In this document: one piece after another, positions 22,129 through 30,996 of the stretch
How the letters are laid out: every line of letters begins with the position of its first letter
How positions within the stretch are numbered: the first letter of the stretch is position 1
NCBI GenBank assembly: GCA_030646805.1
Contig: JAUSKZ010000026.1
Location: 1-32,941, forward strand
Direction of reading: 5' to 3'
DNA from: Candidatus Daviesbacteria bacterium
GTDB taxonomy: Bacteria > Patescibacteriota > Microgenomatia > Daviesbacterales > UBA10151
DNA length: 32,941 nucleotides
Program-made: the position numbers and the translations under genes
The notes under the pieces: generated by a model
What the model was told of the DNA's origin: nothing
What the model saw: only the letters and a program-made list of their open reading frames with translations
Databases searched by the model: none

Positions 22129-22186
22129 TATAGTGGATATAGATCCTCCTGCGCTAAAGCTACGGAGGACGAAGGAGGTGAGATTA
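22129..22186 (+). promoter_or_regulatory. DUF378 promoter and hairpin leader with sequestered Shine-Dalgarno
   Basis: A TATAGT (22129-22134) precedes a ~46-base leader. CCTCCT (22145-22150) can pair either with GGAGG at 22164-22168 or with AGGAGG at 22173-22178, the latter being the Shine-Dalgarno (AGGAGGTGA, ATG 22187). Two exclusive pairings of one strand with the ribosome-binding site could act as a switch; this is inference. Confidence 0.55.
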
Positions 22187-22393
22187 ATGAAAAATTTACA
22201 TATGGCTGCCTTTATTTTGGTCGTGGTTGGAGCTATAAATTGGGGACTAGTGGCACTTTTAGGTTTAAACCTGGTTGATGCAGTTTTAGGCTCAATGCCA
22301 CAACTGGCCCAATTAGTTTATATTTTAGTGGGAGCTTCAGGAGTTTATCTTCTGACCACTCATATGGGTGACTGTAAAGCTTGTGGTAAGTAG
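22187..22393 (+). CDS. DUF378 family small membrane protein
   Basis: A 68-aa protein matching DUF378: MKNLHMAAFILVVVGAINWGL, LVALLGLNLVDAVLG, then LAQLVYILVGASGVYLL, i.e. two membrane helices with the conserved GAxNWGLxG pattern. The C-terminal tail has a Cys pair (GDCKACGK). Function is unknown for the family. The start is decided by the strong Shine-Dalgarno 6-8 bases upstream; the frame extends to 22133 but there is no homology before MKN. It is one of few genes here with a structured leader instead of a leaderless start. Confidence 0.88.
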   Translation: MKNLHMAAFILVVVGAINWGLVALLGLNLVDAVLGSMPQLAQLVYILVGASGVYLLTTHMGDCKACGK

Positions 22394-22401
22394 GATAGGG
22401 T

Positions 22402-22425
22402 CGCCTTGAACTTTGTTCAATGGCG
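22402..22425 (+). terminator. Hairpin after DUF378 gene, possible terminator
   Basis: CGCCTTGAAC pairs with GTTCAATGGCG across a TTT loop with one bulged T, nine bases after the stop. It is followed by a pyrimidine-rich but not pure T tract (CTTCCTTCC), so termination is plausible rather than certain. Confidence 0.5.
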
Positions 22426-22491
22426 CTTCCTTCCTTATCCCTGCTGGGAATAGAACTTCCCACAGGTTGGTAATTATTTTAATTGCTGTTA

Positions 22492-22567
22492 ATTAAATCA
22501 AGATTGCGCAGCAAGATTATTTTAATGCTGCCATTAAATCAAGATTGCGCAGCAAGATTATTTTAAT
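22492..22567. repeat. Two 35-bp direct repeats, 41-bp period
   Basis: 22492-22526 and 22533-22567 are identical by my reading and contain GATTGCGCAGCAAGATTA. They lie in the gene-free stretch 22394-22753 ahead of a terminator. Two units only and no spacers of CRISPR size. Confidence 0.85.
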
Positions 22568-22570
22568 TAA

Positions 22571-22598
22571 ATCTCGCTCCAAGGGGGCGAGATTTTTT
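22571..22598. terminator. Rho-independent terminator
   Basis: Stem ATCTCGC/GCGAGAT (22571-22577, 22587-22593) followed by a run of T to 22598. An A-rich flank on the left would allow weak function in the other direction. The rest of the gap to 22753 contains a TATAAA-like hexamer near 22717 but nothing else I can assign. Confidence 0.8.
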
Positions 22599-22753
22599 GC
22601 TCTAAAACTGGTTTGGGACTGCCTATGATAAACTCATTTAACTCGAGTTTGCAACTCTCGTGAAATAATTTTGAACTCAAAATTTTGATTAAAAGTTGTA
22701 AATTGGAGTATTTTGAGTATAAAATGTTGGCAGTAGATTAAGAAAACTAAAAA

Positions 22754-24013
22754 ATGAGTGATGGGTCTTTAAGATCAATAGAACACGCCTTTCCTTTGCA
22801 GAATCTCGAATTGGAGCAGACTAAAATTTATTGGAGTCGCCAAGAAGGGGCAAAACTTCCAACGGTGATAACCGGATTTAGAGATCCTGGTGGAGCGAAC
22901 GCTCATTTACCGGTGATCGCAAGGCTTTTGGATAAAGCAAATGTTTGTGTTTTAACCGATAGCCGTGGTCAACAACAGTTAGAACAATCAGGACTGGATT
23001 TAAGGCGAGATAAATTTGAGGGTTCTGCACTACTGGCAGCATCTCAAGCACTTACCCTAGCTGATGTTGTATTGACAGGTTTATCAGACAACCTAGGTAC
23101 AGAACTACTGCTTATGGCTAATAGCCAATGGGATAATCTGAATGGGGTTGTGCAGAGACCTTTGATAATAGGACTGGAAGATTATCCCGGTGCTAACGCC
23201 AGATGGTATTTTGGAAACAAGAAAGTTCCAAGTTGGATTGTTCCAGATTATTTATGTGTAGTTAATGAGTGGTCCAAGGATGAAGAATTAAAGTTTTTAC
23301 CTCAGGGTTTTGATCCCGAAAGAGTAGTCATAACCGGTCAGCCTAGTTTTGACAGACTGGCCAAAGAAGACAGGGTCAAGATCAGGCGAGATGTTAGGCA
23401 AAAACTAGAAATTGGAGAGTCCGACATCTTCGTAACTTATATGGGAACTGTCACCACAGGTGATCCAATCGGTGAAACAGCTAAAACACTCCAAACCCTA
23501 GTTCCTATCTTAAAAAGTGTGGACCCAAAAATCCGTTTAGCCTTAAGAGCTCACCCCAGAGATATGACCGATCCGGAGGTTTATAATCAAGCATTTAGAC
23601 CTATGAAAGACATGAGAGTTGATACAACCGGTCTGACTACTGATCAAGTTGGAATTGCCTCTGATCTAGTTATCTCTAATGGTTCAACTACAGGAGTTGA
23701 TGCTGTTTATCGCGGCATCCCTTCAGTGAATGTTTTTTTAGCCCCGAACAATTATTTTTCTCAACAACCACAAAGCCATCAAGAAGTCTTGGATAAATTT
23801 CCATTACCAACTGTAGAAGACGGAGCCAGTCCATTGGCTATTAATTCACAAGAGCTTGGAAATATTTTAGACAAAATATTTAATGAGCAGTCATATGTTA
23901 CTAAACTGAAACAAAAAATGGCTGGTTGGAAGGTAGATGGGAGGGCAACCGATAGAGTAACGGATTTAGTCTTAAATATTGCCAATGAACATTTTTTAAA
24001 GAGCATAAAGTGA
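22754..24013 (+). CDS. GT-B-fold glycosyltransferase-like protein
   Basis: A 419-aa soluble protein with a two-domain Rossmann layout resembling GT-B enzymes and related surface-polysaccharide proteins. The N-terminal domain has TGFRDPGGANAHLPVIARLL (glycine-rich loop) and DVVLTGLSDNLGTEL. The C-terminal domain has VVITGQPSFDRL, ALRAHPRD and DLVISNGSTTGVDAVYRGIPSVNVF, the usual nucleotide-sugar-binding segment of CDP-glycerol transferase/UDP-GlcNAc-epimerase-like folds. Donor and acceptor are unknown. The TGA stop is part of a hairpin repeat, so the true C-terminus may have been altered. No leaderless -10 is seen. Confidence 0.75.
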   Translation: MSDGSLRSIEHAFPLQNLELEQTKIYWSRQEGAKLPTVITGFRDPGGANAHLPVIARLLDKANVCVLTDSRGQQQLEQSGLDLRRDKFEGSALLAASQALTLADVVLTGLSDNLGTELLLMANSQWDNLNGVVQRPLIIGLEDYPGANARWYFGNKKVPSWIVPDYLCVVNEWSKDEELKFLPQGFDPERVVITGQPSFDRLAKEDRVKIRRDVRQKLEIGESDIFVTYMGTVTTGDPIGETAKTLQTLVPILKSVDPKIRLALRAHPRDMTDPEVYNQAFRPMKDMRVDTTGLTTDQVGIASDLVISNGSTTGVDAVYRGIPSVNVFLAPNNYFSQQPQSHQEVLDKFPLPTVEDGASPLAINSQELGNILDKIFNEQSYVTKLKQKMAGWKVDGRATDRVTDLVLNIANEHFLKSIK

Positions 24014-24045
24014 AGCTCCTGGCTTTAGCCCGCGGCTTCCTGCAA
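24008..24045. repeat. Hairpin repeat, copy 2
   Basis: AAGTGAAGCTCC, then GGCTTTAGCC and GCGGCTTCCTGCAA: the same plan as 19092-19130 read on its minus strand (GTGAAGTTCC ... CTTCCTGCAA). Again the element contributes the TGA stop of the gene it abuts. Confidence 0.6.
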
Positions 24046-24056
24046 AAGTAAGGAAT

Positions 24057-24461
24057 TTATTTAGGAAGTAATTTTCTTGGAATTTGACCCGGTGGATAAC
24101 CTTTAGTCAAAAGTTTTGCACAATTATTTTGTAAAAATGATCCTACTCTCCTTGAGGAAGCATTAGTGGCTGAAAATCCCATCCCCTCACTTCTGAATTT
24201 ATCTACAATACCACAACCCGGGCAGTTGATAGTAGTTTCTATGACTGTGGGAGATTGCTGTCTTTTGGGATCACGTATTTGCTTTCCGGCTTCGGTCCAC
24301 ATCCCGTCTAAATATCCCTGTTGCAGGGTTCTCTCTCTAACTTCTGCCTCACACCCCGGATCTAGATTCCATGCGGGTCTTTCTTCAACCTGAGACTCAA
24401 CCTGAGACTCAATTTTTCCTGGAGTTGTCTGGATTTCACGATCTGGTGCTCCTTCGTTCAT
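24057..24461 (-). CDS. Orphan 134-aa protein with CPGC motif
   Basis: Family not recognised. The N-terminal third is polar and acidic with a QVESQVEERP duplication, the middle is helical (CEAEVRERTLQQGYLDGMW), and the C-terminal half contains CPGCGIVDKF and a further Cys near the end (NNCAKLL), so a metal site is possible. TATAAT (24473-24478) is 11 bases before the ATG. It is convergent with the GT-B-like gene. Confidence 0.6.
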   Translation of the reverse strand: MNEGAPDREIQTTPGKIESQVESQVEERPAWNLDPGCEAEVRERTLQQGYLDGMWTEAGKQIRDPKRQQSPTVIETTINCPGCGIVDKFRSEGMGFSATNASSRRVGSFLQNNCAKLLTKGYPPGQIPRKLLPK

Positions 24462-24527
24462 ATTAAGTAATGATTATACAGCGAAAGGTCTTTGTGTCAA
24501 CGATAGGTTTTTAGTTTAGGACTTCGT

Positions 24528-24601
24528 TGGAGCCGGCAGCGAGAATCGAACTCGCGTCGCGTCATTACCAATGACGTGCTTTACCACTAAGCTATGTCGG
24601 C
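24528..24601 (-). tRNA. tRNA-Thr (GGT anticodon)
   Basis: Acceptor GCCGACA/TGCCGGC with one A-C mismatch at the fifth pair, D arm AGCTTAGTGGTAAAGC, anticodon stem CGTCA/TGACG with loop TTGGTAA (GGT), T arm GCGAG/CTCGC with TTCGATT. Discriminator T, encoded CCA (24528-24530). A 17-base copy of its 5' end occurs at 24660-24676. Confidence 0.93.
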
Positions 24602-24659
24602 CTCTGGCCTCTATTCTTGCGCTCATATTCTTCGCGCACAAGGCGCTCATTCACGTTCG

Positions 24660-24676
24660 CACTAAGCTATGTCGGC
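24660..24676 (-). repeat. Partial duplicate of tRNA-Thr(GGT) 5' end
   Basis: CACTAAGCTATGTCGGC on the plus strand is identical to 24585-24601, the 5' end of the neighbouring tRNA. No rest of a tRNA follows; the intervening 58 bases (24602-24659) hold GCGCTCAT twice and no gene. Confidence 0.8.
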
Positions 24677-24677
24677 A

Positions 24678-24752
24678 TGGAGCCGAGACGGGGATTTGAA
24701 CCCCGGACCGACTGTTTACAAAACAGTTGCTCTACCACTGAGCTATCTCGGC
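24678..24752 (-). tRNA. tRNA-Thr (TGT anticodon)
   Basis: Perfect acceptor GCCGAGA/TCTCGGC, D arm AGCTCAGTGGTAGAGC, anticodon stem ACTGT/ACAGT with loop TTTGTAA (TGT), T arm CGGGG/CCCCG with TTCAAAT, discriminator T, encoded CCA at 24678-24680. Confidence 0.96.
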
Positions 24753-24807
24753 GAAACTATGTAATTCTATCAAAAATACGAGTTTGAAGGAAGGGAATGT
24801 GAATTTA

Positions 24808-25105
24808 AAAAAACCAGTCCGTAGTTCTACGGACTGGACAGAATAACTTTTAATAACTTCAACTAAACGATTTAAATCCATTAGATCAGTCGTAGACTGA
24901 TCGCAGGATTTGGATAATTCCAAATCCTACTTAGTCGTCATTTGAGGTTTTTCCCCCGAACATACAGGTGGGAATCCTGCCCCTTAGACCAAGGTCCTTG
25001 GGAACTCGAATCAACCCATTAAAGGAAGATTGTAGAAGGAAAAATTCTCCTCAAATTATTAACGTGCCAAGTAGGAAAACATCCAACTGGTTTCCCAAAT
25101 GGACA
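24808..25105 (-). ncRNA. Structured ~298-nt RNA of unknown class with own promoter and terminator
   Basis: It starts near 25105 behind a strong promoter and ends in a terminator with a 10-bp stem (about 24838-24815) and seven T (24814-24808). Helices visible: a 5' hairpin closed by a GAAA tetraloop (25104-25083); nested long-range helices CCTACTT/AAGTAGG (25076-25070 with 24933-24927), CGTT/GACG (25065-25062 with 24940-24937) and ATTTGAGG/CCTCAAAT (25057-25050 with 24948-24941); a TTTTTCC/GGAAAAA pairing further in; and hairpins at 24926-24909 and 24903-24885. I find no RNase P core (GAGGAAAGTCC), SRP tetraloop region or tmRNA tag/CCA end, and the shape is not the single rod of 6S RNA. The only frame inside (ATG 24923) runs through the terminator. 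Confidence 0.75.
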
Positions 25106-25111
25106 ACTTTA

Positions 25112-25139
25112 TTCTAGCACTCCTCCGTATTATGTCAAG
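25112..25139 (-). promoter_or_regulatory. Promoter of the structured RNA
   Basis: TTGACA (25134-25139), 16-base spacer, TAGAAT (25112-25117), both near consensus, with the expected start at the G near 25105. No start codon follows in the leaderless position. Confidence 0.8.
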
Positions 25140-25168
25140 TCAAAGAAGTTTAATTTTTGAGGCTAAAT

Positions 25169-27241
25169 TTAATCCTTTTTTTCTTTGTCTTTGTCTTTTT
25201 GATCTGGTGGTTGTGGCGATGGATTTGGAGGTGGAGCATAACAGACCCCTTTGGGTTCACTGCCTTTGATAAAATACTCGGTGTAGGCTGAGGAGGTAGC
25301 TTCTTTGCTCCTTAAACCGTTATGGCGACAAATTGCCAATTTGATTAATCCGTCAGGAGGAATGAAGTTTGCCGCGGTCGCAAATTTCTCGATTAAACTT
25401 TTAAATATTGGTGCTGCTCCTAAAGATCCGGCGATATTATTCATCGGAGCGCCATCGTTATTTCCGACCCAGACTCCGACTGTTAAATCATTGGTATAGC
25501 CTAAGGTCCAAGAGTCCTTGTAATCAGAGGTAGTTCCAGTTTTTACTGCTGCACCCTTTGAATTAGTTAAGGCACCACCAAATATCTCCTGGCGGGCGTT
25601 ATTATCAGACAAGATTGAGGAGATCAAGAATGTATATTTTTTATCTAATACCTTTTTCGGTTTTGCTTCTTGCTGATAGATTTTTTGGTTATGTTTATCA
25701 TAAATTTCCAAAATTGTTATTGGGGGGTTATAAACTCCGTCGTTAGCAAAAGTCGCGTAAGCCCCGGTCATCTCAATCAGTGAAACCTCGCCTGCTCCCA
25801 AAACTAAAGATAACCCGTATTTTGAAGGATCGTTAAGACTAGTTATTCCCAACCGTTTAGCCATCTCCAAAGCCTCTGGCATCCCAAGTTTGGATAAAAC
25901 TTGTACTGAGGGGACGTTTAAAGAATTAGCTAAAGCCCGGCGGGGTAAAACCGGCCCGCGGAACTTACTATCATAGTTTCGAGGTGTGTAAGCCTGGGAC
26001 CAACGGTTGGCCTGATAAGTGGTTGGCTCATCTTTTAAAACAGTCGATGGGGTAATGACGCCTTTTTCAAAGGCCGCGGCATAAACAATTGGCTTAAAGG
26101 AGGATCCGGGTTGTCTTTTTGCGGTAGCCACATTAACCTTGCCGAAGCCTTCAGTGCGCCAATCTTTACTGCCTACTAGTGATAAGATCTGTCCGTTTTC
26201 AGGGTCAATAACAACAGCTGCTCCGTTGCTAACTTGATTTCCGGAGATTTTTTGAACATGATCAGCTACGACTTTTTCAGCGTATTCTTGCCACTCAAGA
26301 TTAATTGTGGTTCGGACTTTATAACCTGAGCGGGTAACCTTTTCCTCACCGTACATTTTATTTAACTCGTCTCGGACCATCATCGCAAAATGAGGTGCCA
26401 GGTCATTCATCTCATCTTCACCTCGCTCAAATTCAACTGGGATTTTTTGGGCCTCTTCTTTTTCCTCTTGATTTATATACCCTGCATCTTGCATCCGGGA
26501 CAAGGTATAAAGTTGTCGGCTTTTAGCCTTATCTCCGTTACCGTTAAAAGGTGAGTATTTGGAAGGAGATGGTAAGAGTCCTGCTAAATAGGCCGATTCT
26601 GCTAAAGTTAATTTTTTGGCAGGTTTATTAAAGTAAGCCTCGGCTGCCTCCTCAATCCCAAAAGCCCCTGACCCAAAATAAACTGAGTTTAAATACATCT
26701 CCAAAATCTCATCTTTTGAGTAATTGACCTCGATTCTTTCCGAGAGTAGGATCTCTTGGTATTTTCTTAAAAAGCTTTTACCGGAGGTTAAAATTGAGTT
26801 TTTAACTAATTGTTGGGTGATAGTTGAGCCGCCTTGTTTAGCTTGTCCAAGCTTAACATCTGTAACGAGTGACCTAACTATTCCTCGAATTGAAAAGCCT
26901 TGGTGTAAGTAAAAATCATCATCCTCAACGGCGATAACGGCCTGTTTTGTTTGCTCAGGAATTTCTGATAAAGGGATAAAAGTTTTTTGGCGGGCTTCGT
27001 AAAGGGTAAAAAAGGGAGTATTGTTTTGATCCATCAAAATTACCCCGGTATCTTTACGGTTCATAATCCGTTCTCGGCTTGAGATATCTGGGGCAAAATA
27101 GAGATGGGTAAAAACAGCGATCAAAGATAAAACCGATAAAGGAATCAGTGCCAAAATCCAAACGCTCCCTCGGATAAAAGTTAGCCAAGACCCCAAAAAG
27201 TTTTTAAGGGAGTAAAAATAGTTAAATTGAAAAAAATTCAC
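25169..27241 (-). CDS. Class A penicillin-binding protein (PBP1A type)
   Basis: A bifunctional peptidoglycan synthase of 690 aa anchored by one N-terminal membrane helix (about 26-50). The glycosyltransferase GT51 domain has EDDDFYLHQGFSIRG with catalytic E106, GGSTITQQLVKN (138-148) and RKYQEILLSERIE. The transpeptidase has SSFK (S380-K383), SLN (440-442) and KTGTT (567-571). The tail is Pro/Lys/Asp low complexity (PPPNPSPQPPDQKDKDKEKKD). The start is GTG: TATGAT (27248-27253) lies exactly 6 bases upstream, matching the leaderless pattern. It shows that the organism builds its own peptidoglycan. Downstream, after 30 bases, is the promoter of the structured RNA on the same strand. Confidence 0.96.
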   Translation of the reverse strand: MNFFQFNYFYSLKNFLGSWLTFIRGSVWILALIPLSVLSLIAVFTHLYFAPDISSRERIMNRKDTGVILMDQNNTPFFTLYEARQKTFIPLSEIPEQTKQAVIAVEDDDFYLHQGFSIRGIVRSLVTDVKLGQAKQGGSTITQQLVKNSILTSGKSFLRKYQEILLSERIEVNYSKDEILEMYLNSVYFGSGAFGIEEAAEAYFNKPAKKLTLAESAYLAGLLPSPSKYSPFNGNGDKAKSRQLYTLSRMQDAGYINQEEKEEAQKIPVEFERGEDEMNDLAPHFAMMVRDELNKMYGEEKVTRSGYKVRTTINLEWQEYAEKVVADHVQKISGNQVSNGAAVVIDPENGQILSLVGSKDWRTEGFGKVNVATAKRQPGSSFKPIVYAAAFEKGVITPSTVLKDEPTTYQANRWSQAYTPRNYDSKFRGPVLPRRALANSLNVPSVQVLSKLGMPEALEMAKRLGITSLNDPSKYGLSLVLGAGEVSLIEMTGAYATFANDGVYNPPITILEIYDKHNQKIYQQEAKPKKVLDKKYTFLISSILSDNNARQEIFGGALTNSKGAAVKTGTTSDYKDSWTLGYTNDLTVGVWVGNNDGAPMNNIAGSLGAAPIFKSLIEKFATAANFIPPDGLIKLAICRHNGLRSKEATSSAYTEYFIKGSEPKGVCYAPPPNPSPQPPDQKDKDKEKKD

Positions 27242-27345
27242 AAACTGATCATAGTAAAAGTAAAAGTATTAGATATAAGTATTGAGTAAGAAATGTGTTA
27301 ATAATAATGGAAGTTTAAAAACCCTTTTTTGGAATAGGGTAAATC

Positions 27346-27609
27346 CTAAGATTTTGGTTTTTCGTCAAACTCACCCGGAATGGGAACGTATCTGTAAAGT
27401 GTTAAATTAGGCCTTTGGATAAATATTCTGTCTTGGATACCCTCATCATTTTGTCCGCCTGTTTGATCAGGCGGTTGAGTTTGGTTTAATAAATCCAATC
27501 TCAACTTGGCTGCTAAACGGGTAGATCTTTCGTCAAGGTAACTTCCGGGTACTCGGTAGTATGATTCCTCAAAAGTGTCATAGCCGACTATATTCCAAAC
27601 TTCTTTCAT
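27346..27609 (-). CDS. Orphan 87-aa protein
   Basis: No family recognised. It is soluble, begins MKEVWNIVGYDTFEESYYRVPGSYLDE, and has a Gln/Gly/Asp-rich middle and a C-terminal IFIQRPNLTLYRYVPIPGEF. I prefer ATG 27609 to an upstream TTG (27633) because TATAAT (27616-27621) is exactly 6 bases before it. Its promoter is back-to-back with that of tgt; the two -10 elements are about 30 bases apart. Confidence 0.65.
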   Translation of the reverse strand: MKEVWNIVGYDTFEESYYRVPGSYLDERSTRLAAKLRLDLLNQTQPPDQTGGQNDEGIQDRIFIQRPNLTLYRYVPIPGEFDEKPKS

Positions 27610-27653
27610 GGTGGAATTATATGACTTTGGCAATTGGACTTCAAATCAGCTAG

Positions 27654-29608
<1,955 letters not shown>

Positions 29609-29656
29609 ATTTTTAATTCAAACTTCGCGAATACCTCCTAGCTCTGCTGCGGGTAT

Positions 29657-29721
29657 GAGCGAAGCAGTGATCAAACTCGTCCCGCCGAAGGCGGGAATAC
29701 TCCGTAGTTTACTGCGGAGTA
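29657..29721. repeat. Repeat and twin hairpins between M50 gene and bL28
   Basis: GAGCGAAGCAGTGATCAAAC (29657-29676) is closely matched at the right window edge (GCAAAGCAGTGATCAAACC, 32922-32940). Then hairpins CCCGCC/GGCGGG (29681-29695) and TACTCCG/CGGAGTA (29698-29721) follow. A second dispersed repeat type, distinct from the GTCAT family. Confidence 0.6.
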
Positions 29722-29799
29722 GTTTATTTTGGCACATTTGAGCAATTTTTAACAGTACCTTAGGTTGCAACCATAAGAGATAAATGTTATATTTCCTTG

Positions 29800-30042
29800 A
29801 TGTTAATTTGTGATGTTTGTCAAAAAGGGAAGAAAAAGATCAGTTATTCCCGTCATAAGAAGGGTAGCTCCGGAGCTGGTGGTACTTGGGCCTTGCGGGC
29901 TCCAATTTATAAAAAGATCCAAAGACCAAATTTACACTCCTATCAAGGGATGAAGTTTTGTACAAAATGTTTAAGGGCGGTTAAATCAGCCATCTTACCT
30001 CAAAAACAAGAAATAGTTGAAATTCCAACCTCTCCAGCATAA
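29800..30042 (+). CDS. rpmB: Ribosomal protein bL28
   Basis: An 80-aa bL28 of the large ribosomal subunit, zinc-ribbon type. The N-terminus MLICDVCQKGKKKISYSRHKK has CxxC, KKIQRPNLHSY is the family core (compare KRRFxPNLQ), and FCTKCLRAVK supplies the second CxxC. It is divergent from the M50 gene. Promoter: TTGCAA (29765-29770), 17 bases, TATATT (29788-29793), 6 bases, ATG 29800. This geometry and the family start argue against the in-frame TTG one codon earlier. Confidence 0.93.
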   Translation: MLICDVCQKGKKKISYSRHKKGSSGAGGTWALRAPIYKKIQRPNLHSYQGMKFCTKCLRAVKSAILPQKQEIVEIPTSPA

Positions 30043-30051
30043 TATAAATTT

Positions 30052-30756
30052 ATGGCATCGGAATACCCAAATAAATTTCAAGGATTTAGCTTGGATCAGA
30101 TTTTGGCAGAAACCAAATCTATTCTGGCATCAGCCAAACCAAAACCTAAGACTTCGGAAATTTATCTAGGAGCTGTTCAAGCGGCTGTTGCACCTCAATC
30201 CATACCGAGGTTTGATTTTGAGACAGTTCAAGTTATGAAGTCTAGGGGACTAGAGGTTTTTGAGATCGGAGGTAAGTCGATTGAGGAGTTGGTTCGGGAT
30301 GAGGGATTGGTTTTAAATATGGAAAACTCATTACGATTTAGACTTGCTAAACTTCTACAAGAGCCAATTCCTAGAACTCAAGCCGCAATCTTCAAAGATC
30401 CGGATAAATTTTTTATAGAGGGTAGTCAGAGGTTGGACCCAAAAAAACACCGGCAATCCTTGATATTTTATGATCAAAATAGGCGGTGGTTAACTAGGGA
30501 AATTCGAGCGGTAAGTGGTAGTTTGGGCCAGATTGTGGATTGTCACTGGCAGATGATGGACAAATTTCAAGAAACCCCGTTTTCGTCTTGTAATAGTCCG
30601 ATAAGATATATTCCTGCCGATGACTTCATATCTCCTAAGATAATCCTTCGAGTTGGTAATTACACTGATGATGGATTAAGGATAGAAAAGGTTATGAGAG
30701 AGGATGCTCTTTCTAATACCTGGCTATCAGGAGTTTTTTTACCAAAATTCGACTAG
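30052..30756 (+). CDS. Orphan 234-aa protein
   Basis: No family recognised. Soluble alpha/beta protein; the first 50 residues are helical and Ala/Lys/Pro-rich. The middle has IGGKSIEELVRDEGLVLNMENSLRFRLAKLLQ, the end SSCNSPIRYIPADDFISPK and WLSGVFLPKFD. It starts nine bases after rpmB, so probably cotranscribed, although a TAATAT lies 6 bases before the ATG. Its stop overlaps the converging fmt remnant by 4 bases. Confidence 0.65.
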   Translation: MASEYPNKFQGFSLDQILAETKSILASAKPKPKTSEIYLGAVQAAVAPQSIPRFDFETVQVMKSRGLEVFEIGGKSIEELVRDEGLVLNMENSLRFRLAKLLQEPIPRTQAAIFKDPDKFFIEGSQRLDPKKHRQSLIFYDQNRRWLTREIRAVSGSLGQIVDCHWQMMDKFQETPFSSCNSPIRYIPADDFISPKIILRVGNYTDDGLRIEKVMREDALSNTWLSGVFLPKFD

Positions 30757-30837
30757 ATGATTGGAGGAAAGCTTGGGTAGCCTCTTTTAAATTCTTCCCA
30801 GGAAACAATTTTTTTTCCTTCCATCTGAATTAAGAAC
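30753..30837 (-). pseudogene. fmt C-terminal remnant
   Basis: The minus-strand frame KFLIQMEGKKIVSWEEFKRG then YPSFPPII and stop aligns with the end of Fmt in this window (MVQIEGKKPTDLDSFLRGYPNFPI). Only about 28 codons remain. Immediately upstream a GTCATTCTGAG element (30840-30867) begins, which may mark the break. Either a duplicated fmt tail or the end of another formyltransferase-type gene. Confidence 0.7.
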
Positions 30838-30839
30838 TT

Positions 30840-30867
30840 GTCATTCTGAGCTACTCGCGAAGAATCT
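30840..30867. repeat. Partial GTCATTCTGAG element
   Basis: GTCATTCTGAG followed by GCGAAGAATCT, half of the palindromic family seen elsewhere in the window; a matching right end is not present. Confidence 0.75.
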
Positions 30868-30996
30868 AATTTAGATCCTTTTACATATGCAGAAGATGAA
30901 ATACATCGGGTTACACATCTAAGGTGTACTGTCGCAGATGCACACACCTCTAACAGCTGTTTGACTTTTTAAAAGCCTATGTGTTATATAAGAGGC

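Noticed and set aside
22492-22567. Short CRISPR-like array
   Set aside because: Only two 35-bp units separated by 6 bases, no spacers, no cas genes; they are simple direct repeats before a terminator.
24732-24923. Open frame of 63 codons inside the structured RNA region
   Set aside because: It runs through the terminator stem and T tract and continues into the tRNA-Thr gene, and it has no ribosome site; the RNA interpretation explains the sequence better.
24808-25105. RNase P, tmRNA, SRP or 6S RNA
   Set aside because: I looked for GAGGAAAGTCC and ACAGAAA (RNase P), a CCA end and tag frame (tmRNA), the GGAAGGAAGCAGC region (SRP) and a single long rod (6S) and found none; a covariance search is still needed to be sure.
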